A stretch of DNA of 64,000 nucleotides, from assembly GCA_013400115.1 (NCBI GenBank), contig VXBP01010266.1, positions 868,001-932,000 of the forward strand, given 5' to 3'. The notes beneath the pieces were generated by a model that saw nothing but the letters and a program-made list of their open reading frames with translations, was not told the origin of the DNA and ran no database searches. Of the stretch, positions 10,001 through 25,000 are shown piece by piece. This DNA is from Rhinopomastus cyanomelas (taxonomy: Eukaryota; Chordata; Aves; Bucerotiformes; Rhinopomastidae). The stretch's first letter is position 1; each line of letters starts with the position of its first letter. The position numbers and the translations under genes were made by a program.

Positions 10001-13000
10001 GTCAGCTTTTTCCAGTTGAACTAACTAGTCTTGCAAAAGCTTGCTTTTGGCGAGCATGTTCATATTTTGTCCTTGACTATTGGCTCTACAGTGTCTGCAT
10101 TTTTCCTGCGTTAACCGGGATAGCCCGCAGTGGATTGAAGCGTGGCTATGTGTGGGGTTCTTTTTAAAGAAAGTCAGCTTTATTTGATTCTTCCATCCCT
10201 CTTGAGATGCCTACAGCTTGGTCATCTCTCTGTTTTCAACAAAGTCATTGGCTTTTTCTGCTGTGGTAGATATGTGACTAGATCCCTCATTATTGCAAGG
10301 TATCCAATTACCACAGCTTCAAAGCAAGCGTGCATCAGAGTGCTTGAAAGGAAGTGTTTGTTTCCAGCTGGATCACTCCTTGTGCCAAGCTTTATGCTGC
10401 TCAGCCGTCATAATAATATCGAGTATTGTCCAAGTCTTGCTCTCAGGGCACTTCCTCACACAGATGAAACGCAGTTAACTGGGGTGTTAGAAATGAGCTT
10501 CCATTCTGTCACTTCTCTTCTAACTGGTCTTCTGGTAGTATGTTTCAGTTTGATTGACCAGGGGTTAATATAATCACATAAAGCCCAAATCAACCCTGAA
10601 CACTTTTTTGTTTTGTTTGAGTTTGGAGCTTTATTTTTCCCGCATTAAGTCCTTTCTGCACCCTTTTTTCACTTGCTAATCTTAACAGAGATGCTCTTTG
10701 GAGGGAACACGTCTGGGGGTACAGTTATTTCTGTGTATCCAGGCTTACGGAGACTTTAAGCTGTGTGCTTGAAGTGAAAGGAAGATACTAGATTTCAGTG
10801 ATAAACATGGTTATTCTGAAGATGTGCTTTTGGGTTGGGGTTGGTTTTTTCCTTTCTATAAAGCAGTCCTGGTTACGGAAGTAGCAGGTGGCTGTTGCTT
10901 TGCAGGGAAGGTAATGAACAGGGCTTTTTCCAAGTACTGTCTATAACTTTATAAGGTCAAAGGCTGTATCACAGCAGGGGTGGGAACAACATGTCAACAA
11001 AGTTCACTCTTGGGGAACAGTATTTATCAAAAAATATTGTCCTGTGCAGGCCAAGTAGGAGCCTATTGTACACTCTGTGCTAGTCTGCTGGTTTTAAAAT
11101 TGGATGCTGTACAGCTGTGAATGAGACGTAGTTCTCCTCGGGGTAAGCATGTGCTCATAAGCAAATGCTCCCGCAGTCTGAAAGGAGGTTTGGGTGGCAG
11201 TGGTTCTTGCCTTCAACCAGCATTTCTCTGTGCCCTTCTTTGTACTGAGACAGCCTGTTAGAATCCTAAAACTTGCCTGTAAATAGGCCTGAAGATGCTG
11301 CTCAGAGATGAAAAGCAGTGTGGTGCAGTCCTCTGGCTCCTGTTGCTGCTGCTGTTTTTGAAACAACACTGGTCCTGAGCTGTCTCAGCAGTCATAGGTC
11401 GTGGGTTGTATCAAGCCTACATGTAGGGCTGTAGCCCTGCTGGGAAGAGCCATGCCTCTACTGTGCCTGCCTGACCCAAATCCAAAACAAACTTCAAGTG
11501 GGGAGCAATGGCTCTGCCCTGGCTCCTGTAGTACAACGACTAAGCAGGTGCTTGTCTGCCTGTTGTGTGCTGTGCAATTGTGTCTGGCTTGCAGCAGTGA
11601 CGCGCGTCATATCTGGCGTGGTGGGATGCCTCGTTCCTGTATGAAACGTGTTGGCTTTGGTGCAGTTACCCACTGTGGCAAAGTGTCCCTTTGGAGTCTG
11701 CCAAGCCTGGGAAATGATTGTGTCTCCACAGAGTAGTAAAAGCTGCAGCAGTTTCTTGGAGTGGTTGTGTTTACTTGTGGTGTGATGGGCTCTTTCTGAG
11801 CAGAAATAGGTTTGTCCCCAGGGGAAGATGGCTGATTCACACAACTGCACAAATTGCCCAGCATTTTAATTTTTTTTTCAAAGGGTTCAGAAGAAGTTTG
11901 TAGGAGATAAAGCTCTGCTACATCGGAGTTCCAAACCCACTGTGGAGTTAAGGATGAGTATTTGTGCAGAGGGGGCCCTCTCTTCCCAGACCCTGTATGT
12001 GGATCTCCATTTCTGATGCATGAACACCAGTGTGGAGAAGGCCAGAAAGAGGAGGCAAGTTGCTTTCAAGCCCAAGGCAGTGCTTGGAGGTAGCGTGCTG
12101 TAGCACAGGCAAGGGAAATGCTGCTGTCTGGGTGCTGGAGATGCCCTGTCTTGCATTTTCTGGTGCGGAGAGCCACATGCCAACATCCAGCATGAAGGAT
12201 GGTATTTGAGCTTTGATGGTAAGAGAAGGTGACGCCTCTCTCAGCCAGACCTTGGTAGGAATGAGGCTTCTCCCCTCATCCCGTTGGAGGTTCACCATAA
12301 ATTGTCATGATCCGGAAGAAAGCTTAATGTCACCACACAGCACTAATTTGTTTTGTGGTCAAGTATTTATTGGAAAATTATCTGGCACCTTCCAGATTTT
12401 CCCTTCAAAGGAACTGAATTAAAAGGGGCAGGCCAGGCTGGGATGCAGAAGAAAAGAGCTGCAAAGAGAACATTTGGTGTTTGAGGATGAGCTCTTGGGC
12501 TGAATTAATGCCAATTCTCAAGCAGATGGAGCCTCTTGGGATGGTGTGAGTGCACCCTAATCTTGCTCACAGCTGTATTAGGCAGTGTGCTGGGGAAGTA
12601 GGGTTATCTGCTCAAGATCACTAGAATGCCCATTGCCTTCCCATCCCAATGGGAAAATGACTGTGTGTTGCTGCTTCTCTTGACCTTCCACACTGGCTCT
12701 CAAGACAGAAAGTGCAAGTGGATTTTCCTGCTAGGTAAATAACAGGTTGTGGGATTGTGCTACTTCCCAGAGACCATGGCATAGCTAAGCTTCATACCAA
12801 GCATTGTGCCAGTTGAGCTGAGTCTTTACACACACAAGTAGTATAGCTATGGGTGTTTTCTTTCCAAGCTTGCTTCTCAGGTATTTCAGAAAAGGAGAAA
12901 AATGATAATTGGGATAGGATGGTGGGGCATCTCGTTCATGCTGGCCTACTGCAGACCCCCTGGTTGAAGGGTTTGTGTGTTAGATGTGAATAAAGCAGCA

Positions 13001-16000
13001 AAGAGTCTGTCTGCAGAGGGAGGTTGCTGAACTCTTTTAGAAAGCTGTGTTTAAATTTTCACAAAGACCTTTAGTACCATAGTATGAGTTGTATTAATTG
13101 TGCTGCTGTTTTTGTAAGGATGCACTTGCACAAAAGTCACGTTGTTCAAAGAAGACCCCTAGAGAGCATGTACGTGGACCTGTATGCGAACTACGTGCAT
13201 TAACTTTGTAGTTGTGTGCGCTGCTATTTGAAGTCAAGGTCGGCCAACTTTTTCTGAAGTGATGAAGAAGTTGACTGAATCTTTCTTCTTTACAGGTTCT
13301 TAAAAATGACTTCTGGTTTCCAGTAGTACCAGCTATTTAAGAAAAAAACCAATAAAAACCCCAACCACAGTGGTAGACAGCTTCCATGACTCTTGGAACA
13401 GCAAATGCTTCAGTCGTTTCAGTAATTTATCAGAAGAATATTTTATTTTGTAGCTCCTAAAGGAAAGTGTGACTTCTAAGTGAAGAATGAAAGCTAGTCT
13501 TTCTGAAATTACATGCTATAAAAAGGAGTAGATGCTTGCTGCTTAGATGATTTGTGCTAAAAAAAGGAACTTTCCCATCCCTCTGTATAAGTGCCTATTG
13601 GAATCTGCTTAAGGGGTTTCCAAAACCTGTTTGTTCTGTTTTACAGGGCCAGAAAAATGTGTAAAAGTAGGAGTCAAGGCTAGAGACTGTTGGCAGTAGT
13701 CTGAGTGTTATTTTTAAACTTAAAATACTTTGCAGACTTCTGTCCCTCAGTGCCTCCTCCTCTTCCTTTTTTTTTTCTACTGAGGTAGTACTTGAAAAAC
13801 AGTAGTAAATACTTCATGTATGACACCACTGGAAGTGTGTCAAATACTTCAGAGCAGATGCTTGTATTACTGCTTAGTTGTAAAGAGATTGTAGTTGAAA
13901 GCTTAGATCCTGTAGCTGCCTCCTGGCAAGTTTTGTGCGCTTGCAGAGGGTCCGCTGAAGGCAGGGGCTGTGCAGGGCTGCAAGATTAGGACCATGGTGT
14001 ACAGGAAGGTTATCTATAACAGGCATGAAGAGGAGGAGACATTGTGCAGTGGAGTAGACAGATTAATTTTTTTAAAGTAGTGTTGCTCAAGTGACTTAAG
14101 AGTTATGTACTGTTTAAGAGAGGGTATCTTCCCCCCTCCATATATGTAACCCAGATGTAATTTCCTATAAATAATTGAACTACTTCAACAATTCCTAAAG
14201 AACAAACTATACCTACATATCAAAGTCTGGAGATTTTTTTGAAGTCTCTTCAAACAGCATATTCTCTTTCTTTTTGCTGAGATAAAGTGTAACAGGATGT
14301 CTTTTGCTTTTGGTAGAAGACATTTATAGAACTGACGCGTGCTTCCTAGTCTTAAAATTAGTAGGATAGTGCACCACTTCTACAAATGTATTGCGTGATT
14401 TGCTCTATCTGGGGACAAAAGCAGTGAGGTACTGAATGACAAGAAGGTGCTTTTTGCAGAGAGTTTGAAATTATGTGCTGAAATAAGCTTTAACTGGAAA
14501 AAGAAAACAGACTTAACGAGTGACTGATAGCAGGAATGCAGCTTATGTACTAATTGTGACAAAGAGGGCAACCAGGTTATCGTGGGTGAAGCTGTATTAT
14601 CATAGAGTGTCTGTCTGTAAATTGATCTTGTTAACGAACGTATTGGCAGACCTACTTGGCTGCTCCTGTCTGGATGTGAAGCGCAGCTTGTTTTTGGTGT
14701 CTCCTTGCAATCACAGGATCACGTGCACCTAGCACAGCTGTTTCTGTGAGGGATCAGAGCCTTTCCTTGGGTTCTTTGGAGATCAGGCAGGGGGTTGACC
14801 TCTTTGGGTATTTTGGTTTGGTTTTGAAGCTTGCTTGTGATGTCTTCAAACTTCAGTCTATAGGCATCTTGCTTTGGTACAGTCTCTGTACCTGCTGTTT
14901 GAGAGCCTTCTGAGTGAGGCTTTAGAAGGAAACTTACCTGAACCTCAAACTAAATGCTAACTAAAGAGTAGGTAAATGTAAGTAGTTTGGTACACTCCTG
15001 CCTCAAGCAGCTGGAGGTACAACAGAAAAGCAAAAGTGCAAAATTAACTTAACTTTCTTTGTAATTGCCCTTCCAGGTAGTAGAATCATAAGGAATTGGA
15101 AGGGACCTCGAAAGATCATCTAGTCCAATCCCCCTGACACAGCAGGATCACCTAGACCAAGTCATAGAATCAGTCACAATTAGAAGGGACCACAGGATCA
15201 TCCAGTTCCAACTCCCCTGCCATGGGCAGGGACACCCCACCCTAGATCAGGCTGGCCATAGCCCCATCCAGCCTGGCCTTAAACACCTCCAAGGATGAGG
15301 CCTCCTCCACCTCCCTGGGCAACCCATTCCAGGCTCTCACCACTCTCACGGTGAAGAACTTCTCACATCCACTCTCAATCTACCCATCTCCAGCTTTGCT
15401 CCATTTCCCCCTAGTCCTGTTGCTACCTTCCCTTACTGTGTTTCTCATGAGTAATGATGGAGTAACAATTAACTGTGTGTAGCAGTTATGACAGTCCAGC
15501 TCCAAATAATGTTGGAGCTTCCTAGCTGAATACTTACCAGACCTGAAATAAGACTGCTGGGAATCCAAAGTATTTTGTCCAGCACACAGAAAAATCTGTG
15601 GTTTTAAGTCTGGGCTGTTGAACAGCAATACACAGTTTTGAAGTCCAAATAAATTTGGTATGTTCTTAAGACGAATCCAGCTCATTGTTTGTCTTGTCTT
15701 TTCAAAGTGATAACTTGGGAGTTTCTTGACATCTCCCTGTTCTCTCGACCAGAGAGTGTATCAGTGAGCATACTGCAGGATGAAGCAGCATGTGGGTGCA
15801 TGTCCTGTATCTGTGTGTGGGAAGGCAAGGAGAGAGCACTGCCACTTCAATTCTGCTAGCGAAGCAGTGGCTGCAGTTTGTCCACCCCAGGTTAATTTGG
15901 TTTCTTCTGTTCTGCTTTTCTGTCTCGTCGTGCTGTGTGCTTACTGTGTGTAGACATGATATCCCCATCAGTCATGAAGTGACTCTATAGGTGTTTACTC

Positions 16001-19000
16001 CAGAGGAGCCATACTGGGCGTCTCTGGTGGTGTCCAAATCTGCTTCCCTCTGGAGGGGACAGGAGAGAAACCTTTGAGTAGGTGTGGCTTTTTGAAATTT
16101 GCAGTATGCACTTCTGAACAACAAAAATGCTTTGTATCTACAGTAATTAAAAAGAAGAGTTTGAGAGATGAACTTAATTAGAGGAAGTGTTTTTTATTAG
16201 GGCACTAAGTGAGTGAGGGAAGCCTTGACACATACAAACCAGCTGCTGCCTTGTGGCTTTATGCACATGATGGTGGTGCCCCGTGCTGTTCCTCATTATT
16301 GCAGCCTATTTCAAGACCCCTTAAACTTACATGATGCTTTGTCTGCTGGCATCGGTCAGTCCGTGGAAATAGGTGCTGTGTTTGCCTGCAGAGCTCTGTT
16401 TTCAGGTGTCTGCTTTGCAGTTACAGTGTAGGGATGGTTTGGGTGTCAGAGTGAGCTCAGGGAGGAAGGGGCTTCTTTACTCCTCTCTGTGCTGTAATAC
16501 CTTGCATGCTTGTTCTAGGGTCTTTGGTCACTTCTCCTAAAGACTGCCAGTGATGTAAACTAAGGAAGGAAAAGCTGTGGTCCTCAAAGTTATTTTTATA
16601 ATCCAGTTATCAACCCAATTAAGGTGGCCTGATAAGTGGGAAGATGTGAGTTTGCTGATTGCAGATACGGCACTGTGCTTGTTTTGGTTGGGGCAGAGTT
16701 AATTTTCTTCTTAGTAGCTAGTATGGGCCAAGTTTTGGGTTTGTGCTGGAAACAGCACTGATAACACAGGGATGTTTTTGTTATTACTGAGCAGTGCTTA
16801 CACAGAGTCAAGGTCTTTGTTTTTCATGCTGTCCCACTAGTGACTAGGCTGGTGGAGGGGAGGGGCTTGAGAAGCCTGGAGGAGACACAGCTAGGACAGC
16901 TGACCCCAGCTTACCAAAGGGATGTTCCATCCCATACAGGTTTCTTTCAGTTGGCTGAACACCTGCCTGCAGATGGGAAATGGTGAATGAATTCCTTGTT
17001 TCACATTACTTGTGAGCAGGGCTTTCGCTTTAGCTGTTAAACTGTCTCCACTGTTCCAGTTTTTTCTCAAGTTTTCTCACTTTCATTCTTTGATTCTCTT
17101 CTGTATCCCACTGGGTCGGGGAGGGGGGAGTAAGCAAGTGCTATTTAGTTGCCAAGCAGAATTAAACCATGACAGTAACGTTCATAATCCCGCTATCAGT
17201 TTTGGGAAGCTGGTCCTGGTTTTTGTCTTTGTGGAATGAAGTTTTATTTGGATGGGTCCTAAATATCATTACAGCTTCTGTTAATTATTTTATCAGACGT
17301 GCTTCATCCTCGTTGCCACTCTAGCCCGCCCCCCGACTTCTCTCCAAACTCAACCAACCATTCAATGCATAACATAATAAAGCCAGCCAAGTTACTTTCT
17401 CCATAGCCAAATGCTTCTGTACAATGTTGGGGGGAAGCATCCCCTGAAGTCCTGTGCAGGCTGACTTTTACTTGCAAGGACTGAAAGGTATCTTTGCTGT
17501 TTTGGTTCAGCTCGTGCGTTCAGGAAATGTGCTTAGGATTGAAACAGATTTGAATGAAACATTCTTTTCTAGGAAGAAACTTCAGATAAGGAGGATTAGG
17601 GAGCTCTAGCAACTTTAAACTTGTTCTTTCTGTGCTGAGTTCCTGGAAGAAATCTGTGGTGGTAGTTTACAGTAAAACTTTTATCATCTACAGTTAGATT
17701 GGCGAATTGTCTTGTAATTGTTCTAGTTGCCTTCCTGACACAAGGAGGTTTTGGACAGTCACGTTCTCCTCTCAGCCTCCTGAAGTCAAGCACCATAATT
17801 GTTTAGCTTCTTGAAAAAACACCTTGTATGTGTGTGCATATCTGGAAAAGTAATTTTGGGTGCTAAGCTCCGCATAACTAAAAGCAGTCTAACAAACATC
17901 TGCAGCTGAGTGCCAAGGTGTTCATTCTGGAACATCCAAGCTAACAACCACATTCAGTATAGACAGTATTTGGCAGTCCCAAGTTGGGTTCTGGAGACCA
18001 AAGCCACCAAGCCCTTTGGCTCTGGGCACTGCTTGTGCTGAGGTTTGAATGGTGCTGTGGCATTATGGCTGGGAGAGAGGGAGCTTTGTGGGACGACTCC
18101 CAGGACCTGTGGCTTTGAGGAAGTATGTGTTCCAGCTGCCTAGAGCCACAGATCCTGGGAGCTTCAGCAGTGGATCCCTGATGCTGACAAGTACATAAAT
18201 TTTGCTGTGCAGCTGCAGGCTCCCAGAAGAGTTTGATTCAGGAAGTGCCATCTGCTGGTATTGTGGAAACAGTAGAATTTTATATGCTTTTTCATAGTAA
18301 TTTCACAAATTAAATATGTTTAACATCCAGAAGAAAGAATAGGTGCATTATTTTAAAACTGTAGGCTTTCTGGTTTTTTTTTAGTAAACCTTGTTGATAA
18401 TATAGTATATTAGCATCTAGCAATGTGTCTGTCCTCAAACCCTCTCCATCCGTCTTCTGTGACTAGTTTTTTTTCACTATGGGATGGAACAGCCAGTGTC
18501 ATGAAACAACTCGGTATCACAGTGTTTGTGGTTATTGAGGCTGAATACTCACTTTTTCCTCCCACTTTGACACATACCCTAAGTGGAAGTAACCCAACTG
18601 ATGTCACAGTTCCACGCATATCCCCCACAGAGGATAGGTTTCTTTCCATCTGGCCTTGTACTGGTCTCTGCCAGGATGCCTCCCAGTGGCAGCAGGAGGC
18701 TGGGGTCAAGTGAATGCATGAGCCAGGCACAAGCTCAGCCAGCCTCAGCTTTTCGGGCTGCTCTGTGTTTCTGAGTGGGGTGAGCTTGAATGGAAGCAGC
18801 TGGGTGTAGCTCTAGCTACAGCATCTCTTCTAGCTGCTTTGTCTCCCTATAGACAATCTATTGTATGTAGTCTCATAAATGCTACTCTCTTAAGTAAAGC
18901 TGTTGGGGTTTGGTTTTTTTTTTCAATCTCTTTGTTAACATTCCTCCCTGGTTGCTCATTAAGGTGGGCCACATCTTAGACTTTCGGACTGAGCCCCACT

Positions 19001-22000
19001 GATCAAGAGACACAAGTCCTGAATACATGTAGCCTTCTCTGGTTTACATTTGGGTTACTTTTTTTTCAGTTGCTTTTTATTTTCCCTTCATGTTGCGAGA
19101 GCCTTTGGACTTTGCTTCGGGAGGGCTTGCAGGCTTTGCTGTGCTGGCTTTCTTTTTCTTGCAACTTTTGCGGTGAACACAGGATCCTGAAGGAAAAAAA
19201 AAGCCAGTGGAGCTGTTCTCTCTCTCAGCTTGCAGAGTGTTTGAACCCTGCTGAATTATGTTCTGAAAAGTGCTAGGAAGTGTGACTGTGGCTGAAATGT
19301 GCAGTAGTGAACAGAAGCAGGAAGCTGGCTTGCCTGTCTCCTAATCTGCCACTGCTTCCTTTCCCCCTGTGATGCCAGAAATTCCCCCACCCAGCACCCT
19401 GCCTGGCTGCTGAGGCACCTACCTCTGCTTGCTGCACCTGCCCCCCCTCAGCACAAAGGCACTGCAGCAGATAAGCTGATGGAAATACAGAGCATGCCTT
19501 CACATTTAATACGAACAGAAGGCACGGACCATTCGCATGGTAGCTAAATGCAATCATATTTATGCACCTACTCAGAAGAATTTGCCTCTGAAGAAACTAT
19601 TTTCAATTTCATTTAAAATGCAATCTTCTTGAGAATGATCAGCTAGAAATGCGAATCACTGCAACAGTCTGCCTGTGTCATTGTTAAAATAAAAGAAAGC
19701 AAGATAAACTGACCAAACAAAAGCCAAGCCCATACAGAACCCCACACTGTGAATTAGCTTTTGCAGAGCTCTCATTTTAGTTGTAGCCTCTAGTCAGAGA
19801 CCATTGGTGTGTCATTCTGCAATTAGTGTATCTGGTGGCAGTCCTTGCTGCTTCTTTCTCATCCCTTGTCCTGGCACTCAGATTTGTGTGTCTGTGCTGT
19901 GAATCAGTTGAGGGGAAACCGATCCTCTTAAACCTTTTTGTTTATTTGTTTTTATTTGATTAGCTTTCAGTCAATTGATTCTGTGCTCTGGTTCTCTGTG
20001 CAACCATGTGAGCCTGGTTTTCTGCACGTGGGCTAGCACTAGCTCAGGGTGGGGAGGAGGTGGGAGCATTGTGATCTGGTGCCATCCTTCCTAGTAGACG
20101 CTGGAACTTAATGAGTGGTGGCACCTAAAGCACTTACGTGCTTATTCTGTGTGGCTGTACACATGTGTGCTTGTCCAAGCTCCATATGGACAATGTGCTC
20201 CAACTAAGGATGTTTTTTAGGATGCTGATGCTGAAGTGAGATGCAAACACTGAAGACAAAGCAGACTGGACAGCAGGAGAGGCATGGAGATGAGCCCTGC
20301 ACGAGGCACCCATAGCAAGTCCTGAGATTCATCACCAAGCTAGCTCTCAAAGTTTGTTTGAGCGAGCATACCTTGGAGCCCTTTTAGTTTTAATCCCAGT
20401 TACAACCACTTTAACTGGCCTGCATGTAGCTGTCACTGTCCAGCAGGCAGCTAGCAGCCTTCTAGAGGCTTTTCCCAGCACGTGTAAGTCAAGAGCAACC
20501 AAGAGCAAATCACACCTAACTCTCCTGACAACTCTGTTGCAGACAAAGGCAGAACAGCATTTGGGGCACAGTGTGGGTTTTCTGTTTGGTTTTTTCTGTT
20601 GCAAGGCTGCTGACACAGCCTGTTGCAGCATCCTTCTGGCCAGACTGGGGAAGTAAAAGTAGTGTGGGTGGAGAACTGGCTGGTTTTTCGGGAGCTGCTA
20701 GAGCGTGGTGGTTAGTAGCTTGTGGGTTGATGGCTACCAGTGGCATTGCCCAGGTGTCAGTAGAGACTGACAGTTTGGCACCTTACTAACAACCTCCATG
20801 ACCAGCCAGAGCACGCTGTCAGCAGGGAGAGGAAGAAGCAGTTGAAGTGCTGGAGGGTAGGGCTGCTGTTATGACCAGCTGGGGCCTGGGCTTACGTGTC
20901 TTGCCTACTTCAGCAAAGGCATGTGTGTCTGGGACAGAATAACCCCATGCAACAAGATGGGCTGAATAGACCTGGAGGTCCTAGTGGGCAAGCTGAAAAT
21001 GGAACAGCCAATGTTTTTCTGTTTCTATTGAATTTTATGCTGCAGGAAGTTTTTAGAATATATTTTGGAGACCTTAGGAAAGGATAGGATAATAAGGCTT
21101 GAGGAGTTTGTAATCCACACAAACAGAACAGTTTGTGGATGTGTGGGTATTGAGGATGTGCATGATGAGGAGAGGTTTGCCTCTCCTGGGTGGGATGGAG
21201 GTAAGTGGGTGGCAAGTGGAGGTGAAATGTAAAAGCTGCATTTGTTTTTCTTAAGGAGTGGCTTATAGGGACGTTTTTGTTTTTGCTTAAGTCCTGACTC
21301 GGTGATTTCTCTCAAGCAAAGCCACACTGAAGGGAGAAACACCTGGGAATTTTTAGTTTTTGCTTCTTAAATGTCTTGTAAATGAAGCGAGGGGCAGCAT
21401 GTGGCATCTTGCGTGAAAATCTGTCCTGATAGATATAATGCAGAGGTTGCTTCTGGGCTGAGAAGAATATATTTAAAGAAGAAGGAAGGGATTGCCTTTT
21501 CCTTCATTACAAGAAAGTATAAATGTACCTGCTGTGTAGAAGTGCTTTTCAGATTACTTTGGCTGGGAATTAGGTTACTGTATTTAACCATGTCCTAGTG
21601 ATTTTCTCTTTTAATGGAGTTTCTTGCAACTGTTTTTGTTTTGCAGCTCCTTGCAAGTGTTCACTAATAGCACAGCGAGCAGAACTCTGTACGGTGATGA
21701 AAAACTACCAGCAAGCTCTCCATGATGCAGATGTCCTCTGCCGAAGCAAACCCCACTGGCCTGCGGTATGGAGCTTATATATCATAAAGACCAAAATGAA
21801 AATGCTTATTTTTGGGCCTTCTCTCTGTGGTGAGGGCTGTGCTGCTGAGGAGGCTGTTGAGAGAATATCACAGCTTTTGATCTTGTAAGCTAAGTTCTTC
21901 ACAGAACAAGTCTAGAAGGTCCTTAGAGGATCTTCAGCTAGCAAGATTTCAGTGGTGGGCAGCTAGTGATGTGGTTTTGTTTGTGCTGGTGCCCATTGAT

Positions 22001-25000
22001 CTGTTCAGACTAGTGCTGCAGCTTGGCAGCAGAACTTGCTCTGTAATGCTCTACAAGGTTCTTGCAGCTCAGAGTGGCCCTATAGATCTATCTGTGGTGG
22101 TGTGTCTCAGGCAGTGGTGGCTTTGGCTTGCTGGCCAATATATTTTTCTGAAGAGCACTCCAGGCTGTATTTCAGGATTATTTATCCTCCTTTTAATTCT
22201 AAGGTTTGACATTGGTGATTCCTGCCTGCTTCATGGTGATTCACAGAGGGGTTGGAATTTTTTTTTGTGATGAAGTGAAGTGCTACAAAGAGCACTGCTT
22301 TGTGGGCAGTCTGAAGCAACCATCAGAATTGGTGTTATGAGAGAGAAATAAATAAAAGATGCATGTGATGCTCATCATTACTTTTGGTTGCCTGAGGCTA
22401 GACTGGGTGTGTGAGAGCTCGTTCCACCTCCAGTCAGTTCCTCACCGATCAGCAGCAAAAGGATTGATCTGGTAAAACCCCTGGCTGCTACCTGGACAGA
22501 GAATGGCATGGAGAAGTGGTAAAGGATTTCAGGCAGACCACATCTTCCCTGCAGAAAGACTGGGGCTACTGCATGAACCCCTTAGCCACCTGGCACAGAA
22601 GGCTGCAGCTAGCTATCAGTTTCCAGCTGGGGAAGATGTGGAGTGAGAGAGATGCTGTCTGAAGCATCTAGTTTTTGACAAGTTAGATGCTTTTCTCTGA
22701 AGGCTATCTGTCTTGTCACCCATTAATACATTTCTTCTTTGAAGGCAGTTCATCTTCCCCTTGCTGCCAAATTGCTTTTCTGTCTAGGATCACTTCTCAT
22801 CAAGTTAGGAATCCATCTCCAGGGTTCCTGTGCAGAGGGATAAAGATGAATTACGCACATTTTCTTCAAGAGTCTTCTCCGCCTTGAATCCATGGAAATG
22901 CAATGTGTGTCAGTTGTAGGTGGAGAAAGGTTCCATTAGTCACATCTCTGAAGAATGCTAATTGAGAATGAAATTTGTCATCATGGCATAGTCAGCAGTG
23001 TCACACACGCATTTTGCTTGCACGTGTGTGGACTTGGTGTAAGCTGTGCTGATCCACAATCTGTGTTTTCCAGGAGTTCTGGGTATCTGCTTTGTTGGAC
23101 AGCCTAACTCAGCCTTCCTTATGCAAGATGCAAGGGAGGTTACTATTATGACTCTATAGGATGAGGCCAAACAACCTGGTAGCCACCCCAGTGCAGCAGA
23201 CTACTCTTGGCAGTAATGACAGCATTTTAGGATCTCTCCAAAAGGTTTTACAGAGGTTATGCAAGCATCAAGATCAGTAGGATTAGGCATCACAGCACCT
23301 CTCTGCGTATTGCATTCTGGAAAATGAAAACTTACCTCATCTTGAGAGACTGCTGTGTACCAAGACCTCATGTTGAGGCACATGTTAAGTAACCTGTCCT
23401 ACGCTGGGCCTGTTACCTGCTTTTGGTACAAGTCTTACTCTTTCTGATGGCAGAAAGGTGAAGCTCTTAGTGAGCCTCATCTTGAAGGGCAATATTGAGA
23501 GTGAGGAAGGTACTTGAAGATTATGCAATATTTGATCTTTTGGCTTTTAAGAACAGAAAGTGTATGTGCTTATCTAACTAGTCTCTTACACTAGTGAAAT
23601 TGTACTTTCAGCACAGCCTAGACATACTTCTGAGGATCAGAGGTGGACTTGCAGAGCACACCTCTTGAGCAAGAGGCAAATGTGGATATAGTTTGTTTTC
23701 ATCAGCAAGGAAGTAGTTTTTCTGGTCAGATTTGAACTACAAATTGGTATGTGTAGGGAAGTTCAGATGTGTAGGGAAGTTCAGAAGTGAGGCATTCCTC
23801 TCTCACTGCCAGTAACCTGTCAAGTAGAATTTGTCCCCAAGCTGACTACTGAACCTGTTGGCCATTAATGTTTGTTACTTCCAGCCTGCCCCATGCTGCT
23901 GGCTTTCATGTGCAGGTTGGTGCTGTGTTATGTTTACCCTGATACGTGAAACAGTTCTCTGGACTATTGAGCCCAGTGGGTTAAGTAGTAGTCTGTCCCA
24001 GAGTTGACAAATACCCGTCCACATTCTGCATCAGGTCCCTCTGCTGAGAGTGGTGTCCTTGGCAGGGGTGATGCAGCATTGTGATCCTAGGGGATCTTTC
24101 AGCAAAACAGGACTGACTTTCCTTTGGTCATGTATGTCAAAGAGGTGGTTATCCAAAAAGAGTCTTATTTTTCACCTGCAGGATGGCATGAACTTCAGGC
24201 TTGTTTGCTGGTGTCTTGCTGCCACTTCAGAAGTGATCTTTAGATGTGTACATTTCCTTTGTGTGAACAGGGCCATTATGTGAAAGCAAAAGCTCTTTCT
24301 GGATTGGAAAGGACTGAGGAAGCATTGAAGGAGTTTCTCTATTGTGTTGCCTTAAATCCTGAATGGAGCTCAATGAAGAAAGAAGCCCAGAAGGTATAAA
24401 ATGTATTTACCGGCCACTTCTTGGCCACAGTGCTGTTCTTACTTTGCAGCCAAGTAAAATTTATTGGCCAGATTTAAGTATACTCGTTAGGCTCAAAGCT
24501 GCTTAGTTTACCCATCAGAATACCATTTTTAAGTAGGAAATTCTAGTGTTGAGAAGTGGGAGCTGTGTGCTGCCTTGTCCTGGAAAAATCCTACAGCCTC
24601 TGTAGCACTCTGTCCCTTATGAGAAGTTAGACATACTTAGTGCTAACCAACCATTGTCAGGTTCTCTGTGACTGTCTACACAGACAGCTTTTTATAAAAA
24701 GAAACAGGGCTTTGGCAAGGCTTTTGGTGGGGACTGGTGAGAAAGGGATCTACACAGCTTTGAGCTAGGGATGAAATCTGTGATAGAGGAAATGGATGCA
24801 GAGCATGAGAAGAGCTTAAAAAAACCTGTTAACCAATGTCGATTGGAAAAATGTGGTTTGTAGACTTCTGAAAGCAGAGGTCTGAATTCAGAGTAAACAT
24901 AGGTAGGGGCAGAAGAATGATGTAGCAGGCTGCTGCCCTGAGTGCTCCTGGGCAGCAGAAGTCTTTGGGAAGGGAGCTGGACACTGAACGAGCACCTTGG

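Larger units (their letters stand above)
7020..21646 (+). other. LONRF2: LONRF2 intron 1 (14.6 kb)
   Basis: A GT-AG intron between the CpG-island exon and exon 2. It contains CR1 pieces (7437, 7755, 9364, 15080) and an ERVL-type solo LTR (16674). The rest is unique sequence with many short ORFs but no recognisable coding exon. The acceptor is TTTTGTTTTGCAG ending at 21646. Confidence 0.85.
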
